Below, one piece after another: positions 1 through 11,683 of a stretch of DNA of 64,000 bases. The stretch lies in NCBI GenBank assembly GCA_963921425.1, contig OY992840.1:7318501-7382500 (forward strand), read 5' to 3'. A model generated the notes under the pieces. The model ran no database searches. It was given only the letters and a program-made list of their open reading frames with translations, and was not told the DNA's origin. The stretch is from Dryas octopetala. Lineage: Eukaryota; Streptophyta; Magnoliopsida; Rosales; Rosaceae. Positions within the stretch are counted from its first letter, which is position 1, and every line of letters starts with the position of its first letter. Made by a program: the position numbers and the translations under genes.

Positions 1-540
1 CACAACTGTATGACAAACTGATTTGTGACCTAATCCAAAATGTTTTACTCTAGGTTAGTACCTAAACTAAAAAAAATTAGTGTCTTACTGCTTTATTAAA
101 AAACTATTGATATTTGGTATTTAATCATAATTTTCTAAAAATTATACCTTAGGGTTAATTTCACATTTTTGTGAGATATTTTGGGTTGTGTGTTGAAGAG
201 GGTCTTTTCAAATTGTTTTTTAGCTCCTTTTTTATAATAAGTCATTTATTTTGTCCTTAAGTTTTGTAGTCAGATATGTGATTTAGAAAGACTAATTTTT
301 TAGAATAGGTAAACAACTGTAGATGAGTTATTTAGTAACTTTAGTAGTGGATAACTATTGTTGATGACTAGAGAATGAGATAAGGATGATGACTGACTTG
401 CAAATATGTTCGGTCAAGAGTTTGGGTTAATAACTTAATACTTGCTGGCCCGTCTTTTACTTCAACTTGCTGATATCCACTTAGAAATATCACAGCAACC
501 TCTCAAAATATTCACGTGGGCCATGTCCCATTTTGGGTGG
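1..540. other. Upstream region of the P450, no gene seen
   Basis: AT-rich sequence without a convincing open reading frame or recognisable repeat. Its distal part is ordinary intergenic DNA. The last ~150 bases presumably contain the promoter of the P450 that follows. Confidence 0.5.
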
Positions 541-542
541 GA

Positions 543-548
543 TATAAA
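543..548 (+). promoter_or_regulatory. Possible TATA box of the P450 gene
   Basis: TATAAA lies in the context GATATAAACACG, 182 bases upstream of the preferred ATG at 730. This would allow a leader of about 150 nt. The only support is the motif and its position, and AT-rich plant DNA gives many chance matches. Confidence 0.3.
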
Positions 549-729
549 CACGATGAATCAGATTAGAAGTACAACTTGGATGTAAGTTGACTTTATTTTC
601 TCCACGTCATACTTCTTTTTTGTTCTGACAGCATACTAGCTTGTAAATTAAAGTAGCAGTAGTAACAAGTACTTCTCCAAAAATATAAATGCCACCAGTG
701 GAATGATGATTCATGTGCTGAAAAGAGAG

Positions 730-2384
730 ATGGAAAACTTCTTGAGTTGTTTACTATTATGTGTTTTCTTTTCCTGGATCTCAATCCAAGTCCTTCATTC
801 ATTTGTAAGTTCAAGAAGAAGAAGAAGCAAAGCCAATCACAGAAGGCTTAGGCTTCCACCGGGACCAAAGCCATTTCCCTTGATCGGGAATCTGTTGGAG
901 ATTGGCGACAAACCCCACGTCTCCATGACTAAGCTTTCCCAACGCTATGGCCCCATAATGAGTTTGCAACTTGGCCAAATAACCACAGTTGTAGTTTCTT
1001 CGCCAACCATGGCCAAACAAATCCTCCGAACCCACGACCAGTCCTTGTGCTACCGAACCGTCCCAGACGCAGTCCAAGCCGCCAAACATGGCGAGTACGG
1101 CATCTCTTGGGTACCAAACATGGCAAACAATTGTGACTTGCCGAATTTGCAAGTCACAATTGTTTGCCACTAAGATTCTTGATGCCAACCAAGGCCTCCG
1201 GCGTATAAAAGTTCAAGAGCTGATCAACGATGTACATAACAGTATGGTAGCGGGTAAAGCAGTAGATATTGGAAAAGCTGCTTTTAAAACTACGCTGAAT
1301 CTGTTATCGCGTACTGTCTTCTCTGTGGATTTGGCAGACACGAGTAGTGAGACGGCGAGAGAGTTCAAGGAGGTGGTGTGGGGTATCATGGAAGAGGCTG
1401 CCAAACCAAACCTAGCCGACTACTTTCCTGTACTTAGGAAGATTGACCCTCAAGGCATAAGGCGGCGCATGACCAATCATTTTCGAAAAATGATGGATCT
1501 CTTTGGCCAATTCATCATCCAAAGATTGGAATCAAGAAAAAAGGATGATTATGTCACTAATAATGATATGCTAGATACTCTTTTAAACATCTCTGAGGAG
1601 AATGAGAATATGGACAAGACCGAAATTGAACATTTGTTTCTGGTTAGTCCCGACTTCTTCTTTAATTTCTTGATCAACTTGTTTGATAATAGGAACCTAC
1701 TTGAGTTTATTGTGATTGTTATGATTAGAAAGAGTAACAAATTTAATTATAGCCAATTCTGCATGCAATATATATATATAGGATCTATTTGCTGCTGGGG
1801 CAGATACAACTGCAACCACATTGGAATGGGCAATGGCCGAACTACTACGACACCCGGAAAGCCTGTCGAAAGCTCAAGCCGAGATGGAGCAAATCATTGG
1901 AAGAGGAAAACAAGTCGAGGAATCCGACATTACTCGACTCCCTTACTTACAAGCAATAATCAAAGAAATCTTCCGGTTGCACCCGACAGTTCCTTTGCTA
2001 CTCCCCCACAAAGCCGAAGCAGACGTAGAAATCGGGGGTTATACAGTTCCAAAGGGTGCACAAGTGCTAGTGAACGCATGGGCCATTGGCAGGGACCCCA
2101 GCATTTGGGACAAGCCAACCTCATTTTTGCCTGAGAGGTTCTTGGGATTAGATCAAATTGATGTTTTGGGTAGGAACTTTGAGCTTATCCCATTTGGTAG
2201 TGGAAGGAGAATATGTCCTGGATTGCCATTGGCAATGCGAATGTTACAGTTGATGTTGGGGTCGCTTCTTAACTCCTTTGATTGGAAGCTTGAAGATGGG
2301 GTTTTGCCAGAGACTATCAACATGGAGGAGAAATTTGGGCTCACCTTACAGATGGCTCAGCCTCTCAGAGCTGTGCCCAAGTAA
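730..2384 (+). pseudogene. CYP76-family cytochrome P450, frameshifted (probable recent pseudogene)
   Basis: ER-anchored haem monooxygenase of the CYP76 family. Relatives oxidise monoterpenols such as geraniol, but the substrate here is unknown. Exon 1 is 730-1642, the intron is 1643-1781 (GT...AG, phase 0) and exon 2 is 1782-2384. The start at 730 (MENFLSC) puts the hydrophobic anchor at the N-terminus; an upstream in-frame ATG at 703 is possible. Visible motifs are the proline-rich hinge LPPGPKPFPLIGN, the oxygen-binding AGADTT, KEIFR (ExxR), PERF, and the haem-cysteine loop [11 protein letters not shown]. The reading frame changes once, between about 1117 and 1150. The region before it ends in GISWVP and the region after it resumes at RICKSQLFAT. 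By length the gap is 34 nt where 36 are expected, and the conserved helix-C WxxxR segment is lost. A perfect inverted repeat (1121-1169) sits exactly at the break. Everything else is open, so inactivation looks recent. A sequencing or assembly artefact is the alternative. Confidence 0.85.
1121..1169. repeat. Perfect 21-bp inverted repeat with 7-nt loop inside the P450
   Basis: Arms 1121-1141 and 1149-1169 are exact reverse complements, separated by CGAATTT. The right arm encodes expected P450 sequence (KSQLFA). The left arm replaces the expected helix-C codons, so the left arm is the copy. This geometry is what a short template switch during replication produces. Confidence 0.95.
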
Positions 2385-3950
2385 GAGGACAACCCCATTG
2401 GTTTCAACAATAATGGAAAATTATGTTGTGAATTTTAATATCTCAATAATGGAAAATTAATGATGTGGTGCGGGCATCATATAGCATGCGGACAAGTTCT
2501 ATATATATCAGGTATTGATTTTCTATCCTTAAATCTGTTTGTTACAAGAACGGTGTCCACATTGTAGATGCTCTAGCTCCTTAATAATTATAAAGTGTGT
2601 TGTAAGAATGTAAGCAGAATAATCATTCTGTGAATTTATACTCATATATTATGCACAACTATTTTGTCAACTATACTCAAATGTTTGATTATCTGTGACC
2701 CATTGGATTAACAAACTGGCCGGCAAACACAGGTGGAGTATCACTGTACAAGTACTAGTTGTTAACAATACTAGTTAATTACCTAATAACGTACCAGCGA
2801 CCCAAAACTATTTGTCAACTCTAGCTACTCAAATATTTAATTAATTGCATGTGACCCATTGGATTAACATAATTAAGCATATTTTCTCTGCCATTCTATC
2901 TCTTCTTTCTCGTACACTACCAAACGTCGACCTAAATAAAATATTATAGATTGAATAAAACGTAGAGTGAAAAAAGTAAAGAGATTGAATAAAGAGATCA
3001 AGGTCAAGGGTGGGGCAAATCATCGAAGTGATAGTTTGTAATTACCTTATTTTATAGGGTGGTTTTTTATTTTTTATTTTATTTTAAGTCTACTTGAAAA
3101 ATAAGGTTGATAACCCAGTCCAAACGATACAATAAATCTCAGCCCGGTCTACTTTAATGAAATGCGCGCTATATGAAACTCACCGAGCACTCGCTGAACA
3201 GTTTTGAGCGTTCGGTACTGTTCACCAAGTGATCGGCAATTATTATTGTGCAACAATAACTATTTGAACTACATATATACAAATAATACTTATAGATATA
3301 CCTTATATCTTTTCTTACACATATATCAAAAACTAATGAAACCAATATAAAACACACAATTGAAGCTTACAAAGTCACATTCACTCGTATTATAACTTAA
3401 AAATGGATCTATTTGTCATTGCAATCTTTTAGGTGAGTTTAGTTATCATTAAAGACTATAAAATAAATTTTAAAATAAATTTACTGTATTTTCTTTCTTT
3501 AATATAAACATTAATATTGATTCATATAAATTTTCATTAAATGATTCCTTTTCAGGCCTTGCTTGTTAACATTCCCGTCAAAAGAATTACAAATTTAACT
3601 CTTTTGAATGTAAAATGACTAAATTACCACTTATTTAAATTATGGTCGAGCTAGTGGTTGGATGTAGATATTGTCTCCACCAGTGTCTCGACTATTATTT
3701 TAACCACAATGCATGGAGAGTCAAAATTGTAAATTATTAACGGAAAGGTCAAAAGGTTACAAAACAAAAACTTTAATTCAGGTCTCAAAAAAACTTTTAA
3801 TATTTGGAAAACCAGCATGCTTAACATTTTTAAACATACAATCAATTCTTCTTTGGCTTTTTATTAAAGGTGATTAATTTGCAAGCCAAAAATACTAGAA
3901 ACCTTAAGTCCAAGGACAGCCGGCCCAACATGCAATAAATGCAACGTATA
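2385..3950. other. Intergenic, with one short direct repeat
   Basis: No gene is seen. A ~60-bp segment at 2657-2715 recurs imperfectly at 2806-2872; both contain GTGACCCATTGGATTAACA. The sequence around 2930-3060 is AT-rich with several ATTGAATAAA motifs. Nothing else is recognisable. Confidence 0.5.
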
Positions 3951-4322
3951 GAGTGACCTGCAGATAGAGGTCCTTCTTAACATGCAATGTATGATAGGAT
4001 CGTAGGAATGTGTAGGAATGTTGATATAATTACAGGGTCGGTTTATATATTTTCTGCTTCCTAGGGGTTCTGTACGTTCTGGAGAATAGTTAATGTTTTA
4101 GGTCTCCTAATTAAACCGGTTTTTGTTATGTGATTACTTTAATTTTTACCAAATTAGATTCCTCTTTTATTTTTTTTTTGGAGTATCGAAAACCCAACAA
4201 CGATTTGCATCTTCAAAAAAACAAGCGAGTCTCTTACTCTCATTCATTGGATTTACCATTATAATAATATTAATAAATCATAATGAAAAACTATGAGTAA
4301 GATACCCGTTTCAAAATTCAAA

Positions 4323-4348
4323 GATATATATATATATATATATATATA
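4323..4348. repeat. (TA)n microsatellite specific to block copy 1
   Basis: An uninterrupted TA run. The equivalent place in block copy 2 (about 12300) reads AAGATAGCATTTCC with no run, so the array expanded in copy 1 or collapsed in copy 2. Confidence 0.8.
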
Positions 4349-5321
4349 GCATTCCCAAAATAGAAAAGAACAAACCAACTTCTTAACTTAAAAAATAATA
4401 GATGACTAACCAAAAGAAAACAAGAAATTGAAGGAATTAATGAAACAAATAGCTTCTATATATATACCCAAGCAACTAGAAGAAATTTGAACTATGGTTT
4501 GGGACGAGGGCCGCGCGAACGCAGGCCCTCACTGCAACAAATAGTGATGTAGGCTCTACCACTTGGGTAGACCTTAGGCGAGCGCCCCTCTCAAAGTGCA
4601 ATGGAGGTCACCAACCTAGGCCATGGGCCTTCTTGACCGCCCATTGACCCCATCCAGGTAAGTAAGTTTTACCAAACCACACATCTCTCTTATGTACCAT
4701 CACTTACACATGCCTCCTCTGTCTCCTTTTCGATGTGGGACTTATCAACAACCTTCAATTCTTCATGATCTCTCTCCTTGGTTTCCAGTGATTGTATTGA
4801 TGTTTGATCATATATATTGACTTTACAAATGAAGCAAAGAAAAGTTTCAGACTTATCATTCAATATTTCAATGGCAATAAATCGAAGCATCCAAAGGGGT
4901 TTGTGTAAAATATTGGAAACTCGCTCAAGTTCAATCTCTACACTATGAACTGAAATTCATCCAGACAAACATTCTAATGTCTATCTTTGGTGAACTTGAT
5001 GGATGCTATTTTATAAATATGGACCTATTTGCTTGTTCTGTTTTCGACGGCATTGGATCTTCTTACTTGGTATGAAGCTTACATGGATGAATTATAGAAC
5101 CTTGTGTGATAGTCTGATAGAGATGAGAAAAAAGTTGGAAAAATTGTTGGGAAAGTATATATTTTCCGTTTTGGTTGAGAAGAAGAAGAACCAAGATGCT
5201 TAGCTACTTTTCTATGCCCACAGACAAATATAAGCACGAATCACAACGGTACGTAGTAATATTTGAGGTTGTGATTGGTTCGGTCTTACTGCTCCTAAGG
5301 AATAGTTCAGCATAGTAGTTA

Positions 5322-5552
5322 TGAAGTAATCTAGGCATCTATCAATTGGCAATGGGAGGGTGGACAATTTGTATTGCGTGACATGAAAGCACGTGTAACC
5401 GTTGGGCCTAATACGTGGATAACATACTTTGATATCATGAAGTAATTTAGGGATTTATCCCAAAACCAATTAGCAATAGGAGGAGTAGCCCAAACACTTA
5501 TAAGCTACTGTGCAAGGTCTCACATTTTTAATGTGAGATCTTTCTCTCAACA
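5322..5552 (-). mobile_element. Degenerate TRIM-like element, copy 1
   Basis: A TGAAGTAATTTAGG...CTCTCAACA segment ending at 5552 resembles the right LTR of the TRIM at 51533. It is preceded by TTTGATATCA, a decayed primer-binding site read on the - strand, and by a truncated second repeat starting TGAAGTAATC at 5322. The internal CACGTGTAACCGTTGGGCC matches the internal region of the intact TRIM in layout. No target duplication is visible. It is also present at 13321, so it is older than the block duplication. Confidence 0.55.
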
Positions 5553-5728
5553 ATGCCTACACTAACATGAAGGGTATAACAGTCAGTATATATACGCGGG
5601 CAAAAATGGTGGGCACAATCATATGTGTATGCGCCCAAAACTTGAATGGCACTTGACTACTTGTGCTTGTGTTCAATGTCAAACAGTGTGACGAATTCAT
5701 TTTTTGTGCTTTTTGACCCATAGTGAAA

Positions 5729-5945
5729 TGTCATATTAATTCAATGCTCGCTAATTAGCTCTTCACTGCTTTGAGGCCAATTTATGAGAACCAGCCTCAA
5801 GAAGTCACAATGTGCTAGTCAGTACTAGTGAGTAGTGTACTAGTGTTATATTAATTCAATGTTTGCTAATTAGCTCTGCACTATCTGCTGGCCAATTTAT
5901 GGGAACCTCTAAAAGTCACAAATGTGCTAGTTAGTAGTCATTCTC
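5729..5945. repeat. Local ~110-bp tandem duplication in block copy 1
   Basis: The stretch from ATATTAATTCAATGCTCGC to GTCACAATGTGCTAGTCAGT is repeated imperfectly directly downstream, joined by ACTAGTGAGTAGTGTACTAGTG. Block copy 2 has it once (about 13732-13830), so this step followed the larger duplication. Confidence 0.75.
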
Positions 5946-6060
5946 ATTTATAGCGCAAATTATAGGAACAACATGCCATCATTAATTAAGTTCTAAAGCA
6001 TATATGTAATACAGAAATAAGAGGCTCAATGGCTCCTAAAAAATTAAACTTAAACTGTTC

Positions 6061-6190
6061 CAGGAGATATTAGATTGGAGCCAGCTTGCGTTTCAGTTTT
6101 CACTCACTATGCCTCCATATATAGCTATCTAAAAGAGATGCATCGCGTCGATTATTAACTCCACACAAGAATTGACGCTAGAAACAGAAA
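6061..6190 (-). pseudogene. Peroxidase exon-2 remnant
   Basis: Read on the - strand, this matches the start of exon 2 of the peroxidase at 13977-16580. The shared parts are the CCAGCTTGC...CACTCACTATGCCTCCAT stretch, the TAGCTATCT that encodes part of LLDSYGG, and the upstream AACTCCACACAAGAATTG intron sequence. It has stops, an extra TATA and internal deletions. Exons 3 and 4 are missing: the sequence passes from the region just beyond the peroxidase stop straight to exon 2. It is the peroxidase part of block copy 1. Confidence 0.75.
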
Positions 6191-6513
6191 TTATTAACAA
6201 AAGAACAAAGTCAATGTAAACATTCTTGCGTAGATTGTTGTTCTCGTCCCATATCTGAGTAAGTTGAGTTACCCACCAGATTGGTTGAATGGGAAAGAGA
6301 GAGAGAGCTTTTGGTTTTTCCACATAGTATTAGGAAAAAGGAAAAGCAAATAGAGAAGGCAGCTGCTACCATTCAGTTGGAGGAAGCATTAATTTTTTTT
6401 TTTTTTTTTCCAGTTGTTAAATGGATAGATCGAGATTGTTAAATGGATTGAGTTACCATTCAGTTGGACTAGCTTCCCAGTCCTACAATATATTATTATT
6501 TTTTTGGAAATGA

Positions 6514-6811
6514 AGGCCTCGTTTGGTGCATAGAATTGGATATGATAGAATAAATGGCAAAATTATATGTATTCAAGGAATAATCTTCTAACTTTAAGGA
6601 AAAAAATGAAAAAGAGATAGACTAATTATAGAAAAAAACTTATCTCTTCCAATCCCCCCCAAAATGGTGGGATTATGAGGGATAAGCTTCCCCTTATAGC
6701 TAATCCATCTTCTTCCTTCAAGTTATAAAACACCATTTGTTTTCTTCCTTAAATACATATAATTTTGTCATTTATCCTATTTTATCCAATCCTATGCATC
6801 AAACGAAGCCT
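6514..6811. mobile_element. MITE with ~65-bp terminal inverted repeats
   Basis: The left end AGGCCTCGTTTGGTGCATAG and the right end, reverse-complemented AGGCTTCGTTTGATGCATAG, continue as matching inverted repeats through ATATGTATTNAAGGAA. The element is about 298 bp with no coding capacity. I could not settle the target duplication, so the superfamily is open. Confidence 0.75.
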
Positions 6812-6828
6812 AAGAGTTTATTTACAGT

Positions 6829-6981
6829 TTTGCAAACTATCTCAACATTAAGAGCCTTCTGGATGTTACCTGCCAGACTGTTGCAGACATGATCAAGGAA
6901 AAGACTCCTGAACAGATTCGCAAGACTTTCAACATCACGAATGACTTCACTCCTGAGGAAGAAGCAGAGGTTGGCAAGGAG
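6829..6981 (+). pseudogene. SKP1-like gene fragment, C-terminal part (interrupted)
   Basis: The translated segment contains [19 protein letters not shown] followed by [11 protein letters not shown] and [12 protein letters not shown]. This is the C-terminal helical region of SKP1, the adaptor that links F-box proteins to cullin in SCF ubiquitin ligases. The N-terminal BTB-like half is absent and one codon of the usual AANYL is missing. The frame is open up to a copia insertion after GAG at 6981 and resumes at 11914. It is a fragment, not a working gene. A preceding TTTACAG could be a relic intron acceptor. Confidence 0.85.
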
Positions 6982-7206
6982 TATAGAGATTAACCAAAAG
7001 GGTGATTGGAAATCTTAAACTTTATTCACGGCAGCAGGTAGATATATACAAGTACAAGCAGCTAGATATATACAAGTACAAGACTGAATTATCTATAAAA
7101 CTGGAAGACCTATTCTTAAGGAATCCTAGAAGACCAATCAGCTGAAACAATAATTCAAGTTTGAAAACATTTGAATACAGCAGTTACACAAGAGACATCT
7201 CTTACA
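6982..7206 (-). repeat. 3' LTR of copia element 1
   Basis: 225 bp, identical to the partner LTR at 11684-11908 except one base (CAAGTTTGAAAAC here, CAAGTTTAAAAAC there). It contains a tandem ~24-bp repeat built on AGATATATACAAGTACAAG. Confidence 0.95.
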
Positions 7207-7217
7207 TGCCCCCTCAA
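7207..7217 (-). other. Polypurine tract of copia element 1
   Basis: On the - strand this reads TTGAGGGGGCA immediately before the LTR. The TGA inside it is also the pol stop codon (7214-7216). Confidence 0.85.
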
Positions 7218-10200
7218 GATGAGCCGCGATCAAAGAGGCCAATCTTGGAGCAGAGTAATTGAAAGCGAGCTGTAGATAAAGGTTTGGTCAGAAGATCAGC
7301 AAGTTGATCCATAGAGGAGACATGGGCTACCCGTAGCATGCCAGATTGTACCTGATCCCGGATGAAGTGATAATCAACAGCCACATGCTTCATGCGAGAG
7401 TGAAAAACAGGGTTGGAGCTGAGTTGTGTGGCACCCACGTTATCACAATATATTACAGGCATAGTAGAAACGGGAAAACCAAGTTCAGACAGAAGAGAGC
7501 ACACCTAACGAAGTTCTGCAGATGTAGCCGCCACAGAGCGATACTCGGCTTCGGTAGATGATCGAGCAACAGTGGATTGCTTTTTAGAACTCCAAGAAAT
7601 CAGATTTTTACCCAAATACACAAGATAAGCACCAGTGGAAGAGTAATTGTCCCTGTTACCAGCCCAGTCGGCGTCTGAAAATGCATGAAGGGTGTCCGAA
7701 AAACTATGAAGAGACATGGGTGAACTGCGATGAAGGAGAAGGCCTTTGGACATGGTACCACTGAGATAACGCAAGATGCGTTTCACAAGAGCCCAATGTT
7801 CCGTAGTAGGGCGGTGCATGAATTGGGACATCTTGTTGACGGCGTAGAAGATATCGGGCCGAGTGAGAGAGAGATACTGCAGACTCCCAACAGTGGCACG
7901 ATACTGAGTGGGGTCAAGAAGAAGAGTGCCATGAGCAAGAGAAATTGTAGAAGAACTAGTAGGCAATGGCGTGAGGACCGGTTTAGCACCTTGCATGTGC
8001 GTGCGTTTCAGCAAGTCATCAATATAACCTTTCTGTGAAAGTAAAAGACCATGAGAATGAGGAAGAACCTCAACACCCAAAAAATAAGATAAGGACCCAA
8101 GGTCTTTGAGAGAGAAGCGGCCAGCTAAGGAAGCAACAAACTCTGTGACAGCTGCAACATTGTTACCCGTTAGGATAATGTCATCCACATACACCAATAA
8201 ATAAAGAATGGAGCCAGAGCAATTATATATGAAAAGAGATGTGTCTGAATGAGAGTTGCGGAACCCAGATTGCAAGAGAAATTGGCGCAACTCATGGTAC
8301 CAGGCACGTGGGGCTTGCTTGAGACCATAAATGGTTTTGTGGAGCTTGCAAACATGTGTTGGATGATCCGGGTCCACGAAACCTGGTGGTTGTGCCATGA
8401 AAACAGTTTCGGTGAGGTGACCCTGCAAGAAAGCGTTATTGATATCCAGTTGCCGAAGTGACCACCCATTACTTACAGCAATACTAAGAACTAATCGAAC
8501 AGTAGTGGGCTTAATAACTGGACTGAAGGTCTCATGAAAATCCACACCGGGCCGTTGATGAAAGTCTTTAGCTACAAGGCGAGCCTTGTACCTGTCAATA
8601 GAACCGTCAGAAAGCCTTTTAATACGGAAAACCCATTTACAACCTACCAAATTGGTAATACCGGCAGAAGGAACAAGCTCCCATGTTCCATTACAAACAA
8701 GTGCATTGTACTCTTCAGACATGGCTTGACGCCAGTTAGGATCTTTGATGGCTTGAGTGATAGAGGTGGGTTCAAGGATTGGTGATGGTGACTTAATGGC
8801 ATGAAGATTGAGTTTTTGAACTGGTTTAACAATGTTGTTTTTGGCTCGGGTAAGCATAGGGTGGCGGGTGGGAGGTGGTGGCGGTGGGGTTGGAGATGGT
8901 GAAGATTGGACTTGGGTTTGCAGGGCAGGTGGGGTGGGCTCGGTTTGGGGCATAGGGGGGGTGGTCGCGGTTTGTGGCATGGGTGTGGTGGTCTGGGTGT
9001 GTGGCATAGGGGGGGTGGTCGCGGTTCGTGGCAAGGGTGGGGTGGTCTGGGTGTGTGGCATGGGTGGGATGGGCTCGGTTTGTAGTATGGGTGATGTGGG
9101 CTCGGTGTGGGCTTGTGGTATTGGAGAGATGGAGATAGGATTGTGCAGTAATGGTGCAGTGGAAAGAGAGTGTGACTGACCTGTAGAAGACAGCAGCTCC
9201 TGAGGGCGGTCCACTGATGGCGTGGTGGTGACCAGCGACGGGGTAGGAGGGACGGGAATGACAGGTGGAAACCATTGGGCTGGATTGGTGGTGGCTAAAT
9301 GGGAGAGGTCAGTAGGGAGTGATGTATATGGAAAATTAGTTTCAACAAATTGGACATGGCGAGACACATATGTTTTAGAGGTGGAGAGATTGAAACAGAT
9401 GTATGCACTTTGGGATAGAGAGTATCCCAAAAATACACAAGGTTGGGATTTAGGTTCTAATTTATGAGATGTATATGGTCGAAGCCATGGGTAACATAGG
9501 CAGCCGAAAACCTTCAATTTGGAGTAGTTAGGACTCTTTTGAAAAATTGCCTCATATGGAGATGTAAAGTTAAGTCCAGGAGTGGGCATTCTATTAATCA
9601 AATAAACGGCAGTGGCAAGGGCATGGGGCCAAAAAGTAGTGGGAATAGATGCATGAGAAAGGAGAGACAGGCCAGTTTCCACAATATGTCTGTGTCTTCT
9701 TTCTGAGTATCCATTGTGTTCTGGAGTATGAGGTGGTGTAGTTAAGTGAGTGATGCCATGGTGGGATAAAAAATTTTTAAGACCGATATACTCTCCCCCA
9801 TTGTCTGAATAAAGAGTGATTATTTTTTGTTTGAAGTAATTTTCTACAAGAGGTTTATATTTTTGAAAAATGTCATGCACATCTGATTTTCGTTTGAGAG
9901 GATAGAACCATGTATATTTGGTAAAATGATCAACAAATATCACATAATACTTAAAACCATCTTGCGACAAAATTGGGGAGGTCCATACATCAGAAAAGAG
10001 TATTTCCAATGGTTTAGTAGAGACAAGTGAAGAATTTGAAAAAGATAACTTATGACTTTTATTAATATGACAAGCATTACATGAGAATTCTTTTGGCATG
10101 GGAGAAGAAGATTGTAAATGATAATTGGAAATAATAAATTTTAAAATAGGAAAGGCTGGATGACCAAGGCGGTGATGCCAATTTGAAGAAGTGGTTTTGA

Positions 10201-11629
10201 TGTGGGAGAGTGCAAAGATTGGGGAAGTGACAGGAGGTGAGGATGCTGGCCATTCATACACGCCTGCGTTGGTACCGCCGGTCAGGAGAATGCTTCCTGT
10301 GCTAAGGTCCTTCACATGAAAACAAGAGGGTAAGAATTCAACAGAAGTATTATTTGAGGAGCAAAATTGAGAAATAGAGATTAAATTCTTTTGCATGTTA
10401 GGGACACAAAGAACATCATTTAAAGTGAAGGAATGGTTTGTTGAGGAGAGGGAGAGGGAGCCAGTGTGAGAGATAGAGAGATTGGTACCATCACCGATCA
10501 TAACATCATCAGAACCATGATATGGAGTGTGAAGAGACAGGTTACTCAGGTCTGTAGTAACATGGTGGGATGCTCCACTGTCGAGTAGCCAATTTGGTTT
10601 GGTGTTAGAGCTTGCTGCAAATTGAGCTTGAGGTTGCCACGGTCTGGTATTGGCCGGAGATCCAGCAGCAGAGGAGGGTTGAACAGCCACAAATTGAAAG
10701 GATGGACAACGCTTGGCAGTATGACCTTGGACACCACAGACTTGACAGTAACCTTGATATGGGCGTGGTGGAGGCCGATTGTTGTTGCAGTTTGAGGGGC
10801 TAGAGGTAGAAGATGGCCGCCAATTTTGAGAGGGTGGACGCCAAGTGGTTTGACCTGGTTGAGAGGAGGTATTGGAGTTGGGACGCCAAGTGTTGCCTGA
10901 ATGGTTGGGTCGCCAATTGTTGGTGGGGAAGGATGTCCGATTGGCAGGATTGGCTGTAATAGGGTGGGGAAGCTCGGGCTTGGAGTGAACAGGAAGTGAA
11001 GCTTCAAAGGAGAGCAACTTTTCATGAAGCTCCTCAAACGAGATTGGGTTGTCACGAGCCTGAACAGCCCGGACAAGTTCTTTGTATTCTTCTCCAAGGC
11101 CATCTAGAATTTTTTCAGTGAGGTCTTATGCATCCATTGGGGCACCGAGAATAGCAAGCTAGTCAGAACGAGCTTTGATTGAGTGAAGAAAGTCAGTGAT
11201 AGTCATAGTGCCTTTGTTGGGATTTTTCAGAAGATTTTTGACTTGTTTGATGCGGCCATGAGTTGGTTTGGCATAGGTGTTGGAGAGGGTGTTCCAAGCT
11301 TCCCTGGAGGTGGTGGCACGAGCAACAAATGAAATAAGAGTTGGAGAAAGAGAGCCAATGATGGCATTCAGAATTAATTTGTCTTGGCGTACCCAAGTGC
11401 GATAGGCTGGATTGGGGGTGGTGACAGTGTCGGTGGTGAGAGTTTGGGGAGGGCAGGGTGTGGTTCCATCAATATACCCCAGAAGATCATAGCCAACAAA
11501 TAAGGATTCAAATTGAATTTTCCAAGAAAGATAATTTGTGGAGGTGAGTTTGATGGGAGTTTGGGCAGCTGTGTTTATGGTGAGGAGTTGATGATTGTTG
11601 GAAGTGAGAATGGCGTGAGGTGTTGCCAT
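7214..11629 (-). pseudogene. Copia 1 gag-pol polyprotein, one frame with three internal stops
   Basis: A single frame of 1,471 codons starting MATPHAILTSNN at 11629. Parts in order: copia-type gag, zinc knuckle (CQVCGVQGHTAKRC), protease (WLLDSGASHH), integrase (HHRLGHP; core with DVWTSP and YSDNGGEY), a Thr/Pro-rich linker, reverse transcriptase (YVDDIILTG) and RNase H (FSDADWAGN). The frame is cut by TAG at 11159-11161, TAA at 11126-11128 (both in gag, where the sister element has Glu or acidic residues) and TAG at 7505-7507 (a conserved Trp in RNase H). No frameshift is seen. As written, the element cannot make its own full polyprotein. Confidence 0.9.
8890..9140 (-). repeat. Thr/Pro-rich tandem repeat in the integrase-RT linker of copia 1
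   Basis: Imperfect repeats of a ~24-30-base unit encode variants of TTPPMPHTQ. Read on the + strand they give the GGTGTGTGGCATGGG-like runs that create spurious open frames. The sister element has a comparable but different repeat (about 34410-34600), so the linker evolves by slippage. Confidence 0.75.
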
Positions 11630-11671
11630 TGAGTTTGAAAAAAAAAAGATTAACAGGGGAGAGATTTTATG

Positions 11672-11683
11672 GCTCTGATACCA
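11672..11683 (-). other. Primer-binding site of copia element 1
   Basis: On the - strand this reads TGGTATCAGAGC, directly inside the 5' LTR. It is complementary to the 3' end of plant initiator methionine tRNA, the usual primer of copia elements. Confidence 0.85.

Larger units (their letters stand above)
3951..6060. repeat. ~2-kb duplicated block, copy 1
   Basis: The block begins with GAGTGACCTGCAG and is collinear with 11929-13950, with substitutions and small indels. Shared landmarks include a GC-rich stretch with GGGCCGCGCGAACGCAGGCC (about 4510 and 12508), the motif TTCGATGTGGGACTTATCA, and the TRIM relic. The block has no convincing gene; the short open frames inside it are not conserved between the copies. 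It continues into the peroxidase exon-2 remnant at 6061, so the original duplication included part of the peroxidase gene. Confidence 0.85.

Noticed and set aside
703..729. Upstream ATG as the P450 start
   Set aside because: It would place a charged MMIHVLKRE stretch ahead of the hydrophobic anchor. The ATG at 730 gives a normal P450 N-terminus. It cannot be excluded from sequence alone.
8826..9467. + strand and alternative - strand frames within copia 1
   Set aside because: Shadows of the repeat-rich integrase-RT linker of the gag-pol frame.
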